NCBI GenBank assembly: GCA_937922945.1
Contig: CAKZUP010000066.1
Span: 1 to 64,000, forward strand
DNA from: an uncultured Granulosicoccaceae bacterium
GTDB taxonomy: Bacteria; Pseudomonadota; Gammaproteobacteria; Granulosicoccales; Granulosicoccaceae
Length of the DNA: 64,000 nucleotides
Direction: 5' to 3'
Part shown: positions 51,670 to 61,069 of the stretch, in pieces
Position numbering within the stretch: position 1 is the stretch's first letter
How the letters are laid out: each line of letters begins with the position of its first letter
Position numbers and translations under genes: made by a program
The notes under the pieces: generated by a model
Database searches by the model: none
What the model saw: the letters and a program-made list of their open reading frames with translations, nothing else
What the model was told of the DNA's origin: nothing

Positions 51670-54408
51670 ATGCGATTCTTTACAACCGATTTAACTAATT
51701 TCAGTCTATTCATCCTGCATCGACTGTGCACGGTTCTGCGACTATCGCTTCTGCTAACGGTTGCGATAGGACTAAGCGCCTGTGAATCTGAAAGTACCGG
51801 TGGCGCAAGCGTCTCACCGAATAAAGGGTCGGTTTTTCAGATGTCTCCTCCAGCTGAATTGCTGCAGACCAAAGCTGTTGACCCGACCGCGCTGATTCTG
51901 GACGTGACGGTGAACGGCGACACCGTCGACATGATCGCAGACCCGGTAACAGGGGTTCGCTCGGGTACGATTCGGCTAGTCGCGGGAACGCAATCCGTTA
52001 TCGACATTGTCTGGTCGGAAAGTTTTCAGGGAGAAAAGTTGGTTTTGGGTGAGGCGACGCGCAATGTCGATGTCACGCTTAACCCCGATAGAACACAAGA
52101 GGTTCGTTTTCTGGAAAGTGACTTCGATTACAGCATGGATGCTGACGATGATGAACGTTCCAATTTGCAGGAGCGTCGAGAAAATTCAGATCCGTTTGAT
52201 GCAGGCAGTCCGGGTGTACCCCCCGTGCAGGTTCCGGTGGTGCTTCGATTTTTAGTACCGGATGAGCGAGTTCTACAAAACGCAGACATTTTGCAGAACC
52301 TGACACCCATTGCCATGTTTAACGGCGATGTGTTGCCACTTAATCGAACGGGTAACACCTGGATTGCGGAAACCACTACTGCAGAAGACAGCAACGGTTT
52401 TGCCTCCGTCAATTTCTATCAAAATCCAGATCAACGCATACTGCTTGCTACAGCGCAGCGTAATCAAGCCATTGGAAGTGGTGCCGAATTCAACTTTGCA
52501 AGCGATGAATATGAAACGGCTGATCTTGACGAAGATAATGATGAGCTTTCAAACCTAGAGGAAATTATTCAAGGCTTTAATCCACTGGACTCCAATAGCC
52601 CCGCCAAAAATCCGTGCGATACCAGTCAGTTTACATTGGGTTGCACCATTGACACAGACGGTGATGGCGATGCTGATAGTTTGGAAACTGCAACTACCGA
52701 TACCGATGGGGATGGTACGCCTAATTATCTTGAGTCTTCTAACCAGGACGATGATGAGGATGGACGAGATGCCGAGCGGGATGCTGATGACAACGATCCC
52801 TGTGCGCCGTCGGCCAACAATGTTGCTTGTCAGAATCTTCGCAACGATACCGATGGCGATGGTAAAACCGATATAGAAGAGGGCGATGGTGATACTGACG
52901 GTGATGGGATTCCTGATGTCAGAGAATCGTCTTTGCTTGATGCTGATAATGACGGTGAAAAAGATGAGGCAGATCCTGCTAACACCGACCCATGTGTACC
53001 TCGTACAAGTGCGCAAGCATGTCTGGTAACCACTAACGATTCCGATGGTGATGGAAAACCCGATATTGAGGAAACAACTACTCGCGATACAGACGGTGAT
53101 GGTAAGCCAGACTATCTTGAATCTGCCCTACAGGATAGCGATTCAGATAATCGCGTAGACGAATCAGATAGCGACGACAATGATCCCTGTGTGCCAAGCA
53201 CAGGCAACACCGCATGTGCCGATCAACTGCGTGACACCGATGGTGACAATAAAACCGATATTACGGAAACCCTGACGGCTGATAAAGATGGTGATGGAAC
53301 GCCTGATTATCGTGAGTCATCGATCAATGATGCTGATAACGATGGGGTTGATGATGAGAACGATCCGGAAAATAACAATCCGTGTGTGCCAGGCACCAAT
53401 AACTCAGCCTGCGAAGATCAAACACGGGATAGTGATGGCGATAACAAAACGGATGTTGTGGAGACGCTTACCACTGATGGCGACGGTGACGGCATATTCG
53501 ACTATCTGGATTCAGCTATTCTCGATACCGATGGCGACGGTGTGTTTGATGAGCTCGACAGTGACAATACCGATGCGTGTATACCATCGACAAATAACGC
53601 GGCATGTCAAAATGAGATCGATCCCGATGGTGATGGTTTGGTCGGCGCAGACGATAACTGCCCGGCGATTGCAAACCCTGCTCAAACCAACTCTGATAGC
53701 GATGCTCAAGGCGATGCTTGCGATACCGACGACGACAACGACAACGTGCTGGACAGCGCACCCGACAATTGCCCCATAGTGGCCAACCCATCACAACTGG
53801 ATACCGACAACGATGGCATGGGCAACGCGTGCGATACAGATGATGACAACGACAACGTACTGGATGACGAGCCTGATAATTGCCCTCTGATAGCCAACAC
53901 GACACAAGACGATGCCGACAATGACGGCATTGGTGATCTATGTGATTTAAGCACCGATACAGATGCTGATGGCGTGCTCGATGATTTTCCGGACAATTGC
54001 CCCATGGTTCCTAACGCTGATCAGCAGGACACTGATTTAGACGGCGATGGCGATGCCTGTGACATCGATGATGACAACGATCTTATTCTTGATTCAGCGC
54101 CGGACAATTGCCAATTTGTGGCAAACGCTTCTCAGCTTGACACAGATTTAGATGGCGAAGGCAATGCGTGCGATGATGACGACGACAACGACCTGGTGTT
54201 GGATGATTTTCCGGACAATTGTCCAATAGTGCCCAACGCATCTCAGCTTGACACAGACTTAGATGGCGATGGCAATGCGTGCGATGATGACGATGACAAC
54301 GACCTCGTGCCAGATGATGCTCCAGACAATTGTCCATTGGTAGCCAACGCATCTCAGGCTGACTCAGACTTGGATGGCGTAGGTGACGCCTGCGAAACAA
54401 CGCCTTAG
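51670..54408 (+). CDS. Large acidic lipoprotein with thrombospondin type 3 repeats
   Basis: 912 residues from the ATG at 51670, which has GGAG six bases upstream; a Met at 51658 is an alternative. The lipobox is GLSACES. A beta-rich N-terminal part (to about 155) leads to some 15-20 Asp-rich calcium-binding repeats. The first set has DTDGDGKTDIEE and NPCVPS units with Cys pairs; the second has PDNCPIVANPSQLDTDNDGMGNACD repeats. The protein ends abruptly at DACETTP with no C-terminal domain, so it may be a rod or calcium-dependent linker at the cell surface. The repeats are nearly exact at DNA level in the last third. Confidence 0.82.
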   Translation: MRFFTTDLTNFSLFILHRLCTVLRLSLLLTVAIGLSACESESTGGASVSPNKGSVFQMSPPAELLQTKAVDPTALILDVTVNGDTVDMIADPVTGVRSGTIRLVAGTQSVIDIVWSESFQGEKLVLGEATRNVDVTLNPDRTQEVRFLESDFDYSMDADDDERSNLQERRENSDPFDAGSPGVPPVQVPVVLRFLVPDERVLQNADILQNLTPIAMFNGDVLPLNRTGNTWIAETTTAEDSNGFASVNFYQNPDQRILLATAQRNQAIGSGAEFNFASDEYETADLDEDNDELSNLEEIIQGFNPLDSNSPAKNPCDTSQFTLGCTIDTDGDGDADSLETATTDTDGDGTPNYLESSNQDDDEDGRDAERDADDNDPCAPSANNVACQNLRNDTDGDGKTDIEEGDGDTDGDGIPDVRESSLLDADNDGEKDEADPANTDPCVPRTSAQACLVTTNDSDGDGKPDIEETTTRDTDGDGKPDYLESALQDSDSDNRVDESDSDDNDPCVPSTGNTACADQLRDTDGDNKTDITETLTADKDGDGTPDYRESSINDADNDGVDDENDPENNNPCVPGTNNSACEDQTRDSDGDNKTDVVETLTTDGDGDGIFDYLDSAILDTDGDGVFDELDSDNTDACIPSTNNAACQNEIDPDGDGLVGADDNCPAIANPAQTNSDSDAQGDACDTDDDNDNVLDSAPDNCPIVANPSQLDTDNDGMGNACDTDDDNDNVLDDEPDNCPLIANTTQDDADNDGIGDLCDLSTDTDADGVLDDFPDNCPMVPNADQQDTDLDGDGDACDIDDDNDLILDSAPDNCQFVANASQLDTDLDGEGNACDDDDDNDLVLDDFPDNCPIVPNASQLDTDLDGDGNACDDDDDNDLVPDDAPDNCPLVANASQADSDLDGVGDACETTP

Positions 54409-54434
54409 TTAGCGTACACGCATTAAAAGATAGC

Positions 54435-54455
54435 AACCGCACATTTCGTGCGGTT
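54435..54455. terminator. 8-bp hairpin after the repeat lipoprotein gene
   Basis: AACCGCAC (54435-54442) and GTGCGGTT (54448-54455) form a perfect stem with loop ATTTC, 27 bases past the stop. No U-run follows on this strand. Confidence 0.5.
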
Positions 54456-54570
54456 GGTCACATCAACATCTCGATTAATCGTCATAATCCTTACGTTCTA
54501 ATCACCGCATTTCGTTAGTTTGCGAGACTGTACTCGGCATGCGATCGGCTGGTTGCGCGACAATCAGCGA

Positions 54571-55176
54571 ATGAAACGAAAACCAATAATGACTCTGAGC
54601 GCAGCTTGCCTTTGCTCTGCTGTATTGAGCTTCTCTGTGCAAAGCCTAAGTACTGAGCGTGACCTGCCGGTTGAATCTCCAGACGCAAGGCTTCAACCGA
54701 TACAGCGTATCGTGCCTTATACGGACGAAGACTATGGCTTTAAATTAGCCGTGCCAGAACATTGGTCACGTGTGTTCGCCGTTGAGGATGATAGTGAGGT
54801 TAACGCGCTTGAGCCAGGCTATGCGATTGGTTTTGAATCGCCTCGCAGCGGTTTGCACGATCATTTCGCCGATTACCTGATGATAGAAGTACTTCCTGGA
54901 TCGCATTCAGGTGCGTTTGACAGTGACGGTAGTCAACAAGGCGTGGTTATGGTTGACGGAAGAATGGCGGTAACAGACGTGGTGTATCTCGATGGCTATG
55001 AAGTCGATGGCACATCACTCGACTTAGTTGTCTATCAAGCTGAAATAATCGAACTCGGATTTACGTTAACCGTATTTGCCATTGGCGAGAAACGCGAAGC
55101 TGCTGTTCTGGTTGATGCGTTCGAGCTCGCCCTTAAAACACTGAAAGTACCAGACGACCCCTTCTCTGTGAGTTAA
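54571..55176 (+). CDS. Small exported protein of unknown function
   Basis: About 201 residues from the ATG at 54571; an upstream TTG (54520) is less likely. A signal peptide (MTLSAACLCSAVLSFSVQS) is visible. The mature part has the phrase YTDEDYGFKLAVPEHWSRVFAVED, like the PsbP/DUF1795-type fold where a substrate-exposed protein begins 'YGFxxxxPxxW'. This is a weak likeness. It could be an accessory protein to the surrounding surface proteins. The minus-strand GH16 gene ends 41 bases beyond its stop. Confidence 0.55.
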   Translation: MKRKPIMTLSAACLCSAVLSFSVQSLSTERDLPVESPDARLQPIQRIVPYTDEDYGFKLAVPEHWSRVFAVEDDSEVNALEPGYAIGFESPRSGLHDHFADYLMIEVLPGSHSGAFDSDGSQQGVVMVDGRMAVTDVVYLDGYEVDGTSLDLVVYQAEIIELGFTLTVFAIGEKREAAVLVDAFELALKTLKVPDDPFSVS

Positions 55177-55217
55177 GTCTCAGTGAGATAGGTGCCGCCC
55201 GGTTATTCGTGAATTAC

Positions 55218-57032
55218 TTAGTTAGTCGCTCGTTCGGGATAGCCTTCTGGCCACAGCTCGAACGGAGGCAGATGACTTGGTGATGCGCCTGGTACATCGT
55301 CCCATTGCAGCAACTTCGACTCCAGACCTTCTGTAGGATCGCTCTGCGGTACACCGCCGGCTTTTTGATAAGCGCGTATGTAATCGATCTTGTACTGAGC
55401 CGGGAAATTGGTCGTGCTATCTGGTGAGCCTGGCCACCAGCCACCCAAAGCGGTATTGGCAATAATGTACATTTCCTGCTGAGATACTTTGGCATCGACA
55501 ACGCGATGCTTTTCGATACCATTGACATAAAAAATCAATACACCGGGTAACCACTCAACGCCAAACGTGTGCCAACCGTTCGTGAAATCGACACCTGATG
55601 ACGGTGCTGATTCTGTTGAGCGCAAAGTGCCGTCACTATCGTGGTAGTGATACGTGTGATAAACCACGTCCTGATTGTCACCGATGAACTCCATGATATC
55701 GATCTCGGGCTTATCGTCAACATAGTAGGCATTCAGTAACCAGAACGCTGGCCATAGACCTTGGCCGAACGGTAGTTGCACACGAGCTTCAACATAGCCA
55801 TAGGTGAATTTAAACGAATCGTAGCTGGTGAACATGCCAGACAGATACTTCTGCCCATAAGCTTTTTCCGCCAAATCATCCGGGGTTTCAATAGAGTTAA
55901 TAGTGATTGACTCACCGTCAAACGTAAACGGGTTGTAGCCGAAGTCGGGTTTGTTCTGAATATCAACGTAATGCTGCTCTTCACTGTTAATGACGAGTGC
56001 ATCGCCCCACAAGTATTGCGTTACCCATTTGCTGCTATCCAGTTCTGTACCGTTGAATTCATCCGAGAAAACCAACTCATATCCGTCGAGAATATTTTCG
56101 TTTGGCGTTGGTGAGTCGGGATTGACTCGTCCGGTACCAGTGACGTCAACGGTTAGTCCTCTGGCAACATAGTTGTAGTTTTCATCGAAGTCGAATGCCT
56201 GAATTTCGTAGTAGTAACTTTCATCAAACGTATCTGTATCGATATATTCTTCTGTAAATACAGTAGCGATATATTCCGCTTGTCGATAGACGTTGTAACC
56301 GCGAGCCGTCGGATCTTCTAACCAGCTGACTTTAATCGCACCATCGTCAAGCACCTCACCGACAAAACCGTCAGTATTGGTTGCAGTGAATGTTGTTTCT
56401 GATGGCTCGTCGGCTTCATTAGCCTCACCTGCATCCGGGGTTTGTTCCGGTGTGTTGCTATCAACGTCTACCATGTTTGTTGGTTCAGCTTCGACTGCGG
56501 GCTGTTCTTCTGCATCGGTTGTTGGCTCGGCGACGACAGGTTGTGCTTCAACCGGCACTGGTGCGGGCTCAACCGTTTCTGATTCTGTTTCGTCCGTAAC
56601 CGGTATTGGGGTAACGCTGCCTTCACCGCCATTTTCCGGAAATGAATCCGCGTCGGCTTCGTTTGCTTCAACCTCGTTAGTGTCAGCTTCATTAGCCTCA
56701 GCGAGCTCGGGTTGGTTCCCGGATTGCTGGCTGGCTTCGATAGCTTCACCAACGCCCGAGTCGGCATCGCTATCGGTGCTGGTTGACGTTTCCACTGTTT
56801 CCACGGGCACGAGTCCCGCCGCTGCTGCCTGAGCAACACTCAATGATGTGGTGTCGTCTGAGGCCAACTGTGCTGCACTGATTGAGCTACTGCCACTCGC
56901 CGTAGGCGAATCTGTTGCAGTGTCCGTATTACCGCTACCACAAGCGCTTAGTAATACGGCGAGCGATACGCTGCATGCTGAAGTAAGAGCATGTCGATAC
57001 AACGGTGTTGATTTGTACCGTGGGTTTCTCAT
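55218..57032 (-). CDS. GH16-family glycosidase lipoprotein with intact active site
   Basis: About 604 residues from the ATG at 57032. The lipobox is LLSACGS. An acidic, Glu/Pro/Thr-rich region (to about 215) is followed by a fibronectin-like domain (WLEDPTARGYNVYRQAEYIAT). The GH16 beta-jelly-roll starts at YELVFSDEFNGTELDSSKW. The catalytic motif EIDIME (E443 nucleophile, D445, E448 acid/base) is complete. GLWPAFWLLN and WHTFGVEWLPGVLIFYVNG are also typical. Laminarinase, agarase, carrageenase or lichenase activity are possible; the sequence does not separate them. A paralogue lies at 58722. Confidence 0.88.
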   Translation of the reverse strand: MRNPRYKSTPLYRHALTSACSVSLAVLLSACGSGNTDTATDSPTASGSSSISAAQLASDDTTSLSVAQAAAAGLVPVETVETSTSTDSDADSGVGEAIEASQQSGNQPELAEANEADTNEVEANEADADSFPENGGEGSVTPIPVTDETESETVEPAPVPVEAQPVVAEPTTDAEEQPAVEAEPTNMVDVDSNTPEQTPDAGEANEADEPSETTFTATNTDGFVGEVLDDGAIKVSWLEDPTARGYNVYRQAEYIATVFTEEYIDTDTFDESYYYEIQAFDFDENYNYVARGLTVDVTGTGRVNPDSPTPNENILDGYELVFSDEFNGTELDSSKWVTQYLWGDALVINSEEQHYVDIQNKPDFGYNPFTFDGESITINSIETPDDLAEKAYGQKYLSGMFTSYDSFKFTYGYVEARVQLPFGQGLWPAFWLLNAYYVDDKPEIDIMEFIGDNQDVVYHTYHYHDSDGTLRSTESAPSSGVDFTNGWHTFGVEWLPGVLIFYVNGIEKHRVVDAKVSQQEMYIIANTALGGWWPGSPDSTTNFPAQYKIDYIRAYQKAGGVPQSDPTEGLESKLLQWDDVPGASPSHLPPFELWPEGYPERATN

Positions 57033-57248
57033 AATTTTGCCGTTTGTTACCAAGTTTGAAAAGACTGTGCGCCCGTTCACGAATAAGCGTGCAATGACTA
57101 CCTTGCAAGCCTTAGACCCGACGCATTTCTGTAGTTATCGGATCGCGGAGGAAACGCTAAAGAGGCTGGTGGGGAACTGTTCGGCAATTGCCGAAGGTGT
57201 TGGCACAAATCCTGTAGATACTCCACTGATACCTAGAGTGGATTTGAC

Positions 57249-58706
57249 ATGCCGAAACGAAGATTAACGATTCATGCCTGTGTAGCCGGTGTGTTGCTTG
57301 CGGGAACAGCGGTTGCCAAAGCGGATGTGGCCCCATGGAGTGGGAGTTTCGCTGCTGATGGACAGTGCTTTTGCACAGGTTCAGTGGGACGGGAAATTGA
57401 CTCGAGAATAGTACCAACGCCGGTAGGTGGTCAGTCAGTCGCGCAAGTGTGTGAGCGGGTGGGCGAAGGACCTCGGTTACAAAAGGTTAATGGTAAATTT
57501 AATTACACCGTTTTCGAAGATCGTCAGTGTGGTCATGGTCCGATACTCGATACCAAGGCAGACCAGCAATGTCTGGGACATCTTGGCGTCGCGGGTGAAG
57601 ATTGTGCTGCAAAAGGGCCGCGATGGGATCTGGACACCGCGTATTCATCCACAGAGACACCCAAGCCGGGTATCTCAGTAGCAAGCTCAGATACCAGTGG
57701 TCCTCGTTATATACAGCCTCAGGTCAAAGCGTCGGGTTCGCAACTAACGCAATCCAACAAACAGCCTGAAGTCGATACCAAGGATTTTGGTGCATCTGCC
57801 TATATATCAGTCGAAGAAATTGCCGCGATTCGAAAAGACGCGCAACCATTGGCAAAAGTCTCCACACCTGAGGTTAAACCGCAGGTTATAACCAAACCGA
57901 TCATAAAGAAGCCTGTACCGGAAACGCGTGAACAATTGCGCGCAAGGCAGCAACTTCATTTGGTGGAAGCGCGTGAGCGCGCTCGCATGCGTGCTGTCGC
58001 AGAAGCAGTTGCAACAGATACCCAAGCCCCGATTGCATCCACTGTTTTACCAGCGCCCCCAATCGCCGCTGCGAAATCGGAGGAAGTGAAACCTGAACTG
58101 GTTGACACCGATATAAACAGTGCAGATGAGACGGCTATGTCAACGGCTGCAGAACTGAGCTCTGATGCAGCCCCAGCACCAACTCTGTTATCTGCACTGC
58201 AATTTCCGTTATCGCTAAATCGAGGGTCGAAAGATTTCGATTTTATAGAAGCTGCACCCGTTAATTATGACTTTGGTGGTGCTGGTATGAGGTTGACGGC
58301 CAGTAAATCCTCAATGGATCAATTGCAGTATTTTTTACGAGCGTCCCTGGCGGAAAGCTATCAGGAAGTTGCTTTGGGTTTGGGGTACTTCATCTCACCA
58401 CAACGATTGCCAAGATTAACCTTTATGGCAAGCTCTGGTTTCGAGACAGGACGACTTGAATTTCGTGACGACTCGCTTGAGGCAGAGCTTACGGATACGG
58501 GTGTTTTTATGGAAGTCGCTTCACGATTTGCCGTGTCATCGCAATTCAAATTGCAGGGCGGGGTGAGCTATAGCAGCTTTTTTGAAGGCGATTTTATCGG
58601 CTTTGGTGAAGCGCTTTTCAATCTGACATCTGACATTGATTTAAGTGCACGCGTTGAAGCCGGCGATAACGACATGCTTGGCTTCGGTGTTCGATACCAC
58701 TACTAA
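57249..58706 (+). CDS. Predicted outer-membrane beta-barrel with Cys-rich N-terminal domain
   Basis: 485 residues with a signal peptide (CVAGVLLAGTAVAKA). The N-terminal 120 mature residues hold a Cys-rich domain (QCFCTGSVGREID; DRQCGHGPILD; QQCLGHLGVAGEDC). A Pro/Ala/Glu-rich middle (about 140-320) follows. The last 150 residues alternate as in beta strands (RLTASKSSMDQLQYFLRASL; ALGLGYFISPQRLPRLTF; DNDMLGFGVRYHY) and end in an aromatic residue, as barrel proteins do. I recognise no family. It lies between two GH16 genes and starts divergently from the first, so they may share regulation. Confidence 0.65.
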   Translation: MPKRRLTIHACVAGVLLAGTAVAKADVAPWSGSFAADGQCFCTGSVGREIDSRIVPTPVGGQSVAQVCERVGEGPRLQKVNGKFNYTVFEDRQCGHGPILDTKADQQCLGHLGVAGEDCAAKGPRWDLDTAYSSTETPKPGISVASSDTSGPRYIQPQVKASGSQLTQSNKQPEVDTKDFGASAYISVEEIAAIRKDAQPLAKVSTPEVKPQVITKPIIKKPVPETREQLRARQQLHLVEARERARMRAVAEAVATDTQAPIASTVLPAPPIAAAKSEEVKPELVDTDINSADETAMSTAAELSSDAAPAPTLLSALQFPLSLNRGSKDFDFIEAAPVNYDFGGAGMRLTASKSSMDQLQYFLRASLAESYQEVALGLGYFISPQRLPRLTFMASSGFETGRLEFRDDSLEAELTDTGVFMEVASRFAVSSQFKLQGGVSYSSFFEGDFIGFGEALFNLTSDIDLSARVEAGDNDMLGFGVRYHY

Positions 58707-58721
58707 CCATCAGCATTGAGC

Positions 58722-59657
58722 ATGAACATGAAAACAAGATTCATCCCTCGAATTATCATTGGCGTTTCTGCGTCGTTGTTGCTGAGTGCTTGTGGTGATA
58801 GCGACCTTGCCGACATAGAAGACAGAGAGCTGGATACAGCCCGACGTGTTCAATTGGCCGAACAACTTGAACAAGCCTCTGAGCCTGAGCAGGGCGCTGC
58901 ACAAACAGGTGTAGAGCTGGAAGATTATGACTTGGTATTCAGTGACGAATTCAACGGCGACACAATCAACAGCACAAAATGGGTAACCGCTCAGCAGTGG
59001 GGGCCTGATCTTGTGATAAACGATGAGCAGCAGTACTACATCGATACTCAATCGAATGCCGACTTTGGCTATAACCCGTTTTCCTTCGATGGAGAATCCT
59101 TGATTATCAGTGCTATTGAGACACCTGAAAACCTTAGCGCTGTGGCCAACGCACAGCCTTATCTTTCTGGCGTGCTGAGCACGGCTGGCAATTTTGATCT
59201 GACCTATGGTTACATAGAGGCACGGATGGATTTGCCTGAAGGTACGGGTTTATGGCCGGCGTTCTGGATGTTAAGTACTGAGTTTGAAGCGCTAAAACCA
59301 CAATTATTTATTGTTGAAGGCAACGGTGCAAAACCCGAGAGCGTGTTCCACAACTATAACTACCACGATGAACAGGGTAATCTGAGATCACCCGGTCAAT
59401 GGGAAGTGACGCAGGAAAGTTTTGCTGAAGGTTTTCATACTTTTGGTTTGAGCTGGAGCGCAGAGGAGCTGTTGTTCTATATCGATGGCATCCCACGCTA
59501 TCGAATTATTGGTGAGAACGTGTCTCAACAGGCAATGTACTTAATTGTGAATCTTGCAGTGGGTGGTGTGTGGACGGGAAGTCCGGATGCCAGCACCGAG
59601 TTCCCCGCCGAGTTGAAGATAGATTACATTCGCGCTTACAAGCGAAAAGCATCTTAG
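58722..59657 (+). CDS. GH16-like lipoprotein with a lost catalytic nucleophile
   Basis: About 311 residues from the ATG at 58722; a TTG at 58716 is less likely. A lipobox (LLSACGD) is followed directly by the GH16 fold: YDLVFSDEFNGDTINSTKWV. It runs in parallel with the gene at 55218 along its length (FGYNPFSFDGES; TYGYIEARMDLPEGTGLWPAFWM; KIDYIRAY). At the active site the intact EIDIME of the paralogue reads QLFIVE: E443 of the paralogue corresponds to Q194, D445 to F196, while the acid/base E199 is kept. It should bind a glycan without cleaving it by the usual mechanism. Confidence 0.85.
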   Translation: MNMKTRFIPRIIIGVSASLLLSACGDSDLADIEDRELDTARRVQLAEQLEQASEPEQGAAQTGVELEDYDLVFSDEFNGDTINSTKWVTAQQWGPDLVINDEQQYYIDTQSNADFGYNPFSFDGESLIISAIETPENLSAVANAQPYLSGVLSTAGNFDLTYGYIEARMDLPEGTGLWPAFWMLSTEFEALKPQLFIVEGNGAKPESVFHNYNYHDEQGNLRSPGQWEVTQESFAEGFHTFGLSWSAEELLFYIDGIPRYRIIGENVSQQAMYLIVNLAVGGVWTGSPDASTEFPAELKIDYIRAYKRKAS

Positions 59658-59708
59658 GTTGCGATAAATAATCTAGCGCTCAAGCGTCTATTGAACAGAA
59701 GCTTTATC

Positions 59709-59732
59709 CGCGGCCCATTTCTCTGGGCCGCG
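59709..59732. terminator. Strong hairpin between convergent GH16-like and hisS genes
   Basis: CGCGGCCCA (59709-59717) and TGGGCCGCG (59724-59732) form a perfect 9-bp G/C-rich stem with loop TTTCTC. A T-run follows some 30 bases later. It probably serves both strands. Confidence 0.6.
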
Positions 59733-59791
59733 ACAAATCTATCACCCGCTTTAACTTTTTTCTGCCTTTATCTCGCCCAACCTGAATACCG

Positions 59792-61069
59792 TTAGTTCAA
59801 CGGCTTGAAAGTGATTGGCTGTGATGCATCTGTTGCATTGTGAAACTGGGTGATGCCCACCGTCTTTAATGACTCAAGCTGCTGCTTGATGTTCTTTTGC
59901 CTGATTTCCAATGACACGTCGTGCCGATCGGTTCGCAATGCATTAGCGTTGATAAACAGGGTTTGCAGATTGGTGTCATCAGGGTTGTAAAGAATTGCTG
60001 AACGAGCAGGTGACTCGTGTATTTTCTCACCACGCTCCTGCAGGATATACAGGATACGTTCAAAGCCGATGGAGAATCCACACGCCGGTACGCTGGTTGA
60101 CTTTAAAAACTTGCCGATCATATTGTCGTAACGTCCACCACCGGCTAGTGATGAACCAAACTCATTAGACGAGACCTCGAAAATAGGGCCGGTGTAATAA
60201 CCCATTCCACGTACCAGAGACAAATCGAACTCAACGCTATAGTGACCATCCGCAACAGCGGTTGCGGTTTGAATAATCTGTTGCAGTTGCGCAAGGACTG
60301 CTTCATCCAGACTATCGATGTGATTGGAAATGGTGTCGAGACGAATTTCATCGTTCATATAGGCGTGCAAAAAGGCGGTGAGCTTATCGATACTTTGTTG
60401 ATCAACCGATCGTCCCTGTAGTTCTTTTACAATGCCTTCAACGCCAATTTTATCCAGCTTGTCTAGCGTTACCAATACACCAGCGACGTCTTTGTCGGCG
60501 ATACCACAGTGCGTTGCCAACGTTTCGAGTATCCGCCGATCGTTGACTCTGACAGTAAAATCCTTGAAACCAAGTTTGGTTAGCGTGCTGGCGGATGCGT
60601 TGATTAATTCGATTTCTGCTGTGTGAGCAGCGGTACCAAGGTAGTCGATGTCGCATTGGAAAAATTGTCGATAACGCCCTTTTTGTGATCGTTCGGCTCG
60701 CCATACATAGCCCATTTGAATGGTTTTAAACGGGCGTGGCAGCTTGGTGTGGTTGTTTGCATAGAAGCGCGCCAGTGGCAAGGTAAGGTCGAATCTCAGG
60801 CCGTAATCAACCAGGTCGTTTTCATGCTGTACAGGCGTATCGAGCTTTAGCTTCTCACCCCGCTTGAGCACTTTAAAAAGCATGCTCAGATTTTCTCCGC
60901 CTTCGGCGTTTTGCAGAATATCGATGTTTTCCATGACTGGCGTTTCGATTTGATTGAATCCAAAACTTCGATAACTTTGCAGAATGATGCTCTTCACGTG
61001 CTCGCGCAAAGCGGTATCGGCTGGATCAAAATCGCGAGTACCTTTGACAGGTTTGGTGGATACTGGCAT
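59792..61069 (-). CDS. hisS: Histidyl-tRNA synthetase of a non-gammaproteobacterial type
   Basis: 425 residues, class II synthetase. Motif 1 region: KPVKGTRDFDPADTALREHV. Motif 2: YVWRAERSQKGRYRQFFQCDIDYLG, preceded by LRFDLTLPLARF. The His-binding GGGRYDN and motif 3 CGFSIGFERILYI follow. The RFDLTLPLARF and QCDIDYLG stretches are those of the archaeal/eukaryotic-like and some bacterial lineages; most gammaproteobacterial HisRS read LRPEGTA and QLGCEVFG here. The usual neighbours (ispG, yfgM, bamB, der) are missing. It might be an acquired replacement. It lies on the minus strand behind a terminator hairpin shared with the GH16-like gene. Confidence 0.92.
   Translation of the reverse strand: MPVSTKPVKGTRDFDPADTALREHVKSIILQSYRSFGFNQIETPVMENIDILQNAEGGENLSMLFKVLKRGEKLKLDTPVQHENDLVDYGLRFDLTLPLARFYANNHTKLPRPFKTIQMGYVWRAERSQKGRYRQFFQCDIDYLGTAAHTAEIELINASASTLTKLGFKDFTVRVNDRRILETLATHCGIADKDVAGVLVTLDKLDKIGVEGIVKELQGRSVDQQSIDKLTAFLHAYMNDEIRLDTISNHIDSLDEAVLAQLQQIIQTATAVADGHYSVEFDLSLVRGMGYYTGPIFEVSSNEFGSSLAGGGRYDNMIGKFLKSTSVPACGFSIGFERILYILQERGEKIHESPARSAILYNPDDTNLQTLFINANALRTDRHDVSLEIRQKNIKQQLESLKTVGITQFHNATDASQPITFKPLN

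Noticed and set aside
52600-54400. CRISPR-like regular repeats
   Set aside because: These are in-frame protein repeats of calcium-binding TSP3 motifs, without constant repeats and unique spacers.
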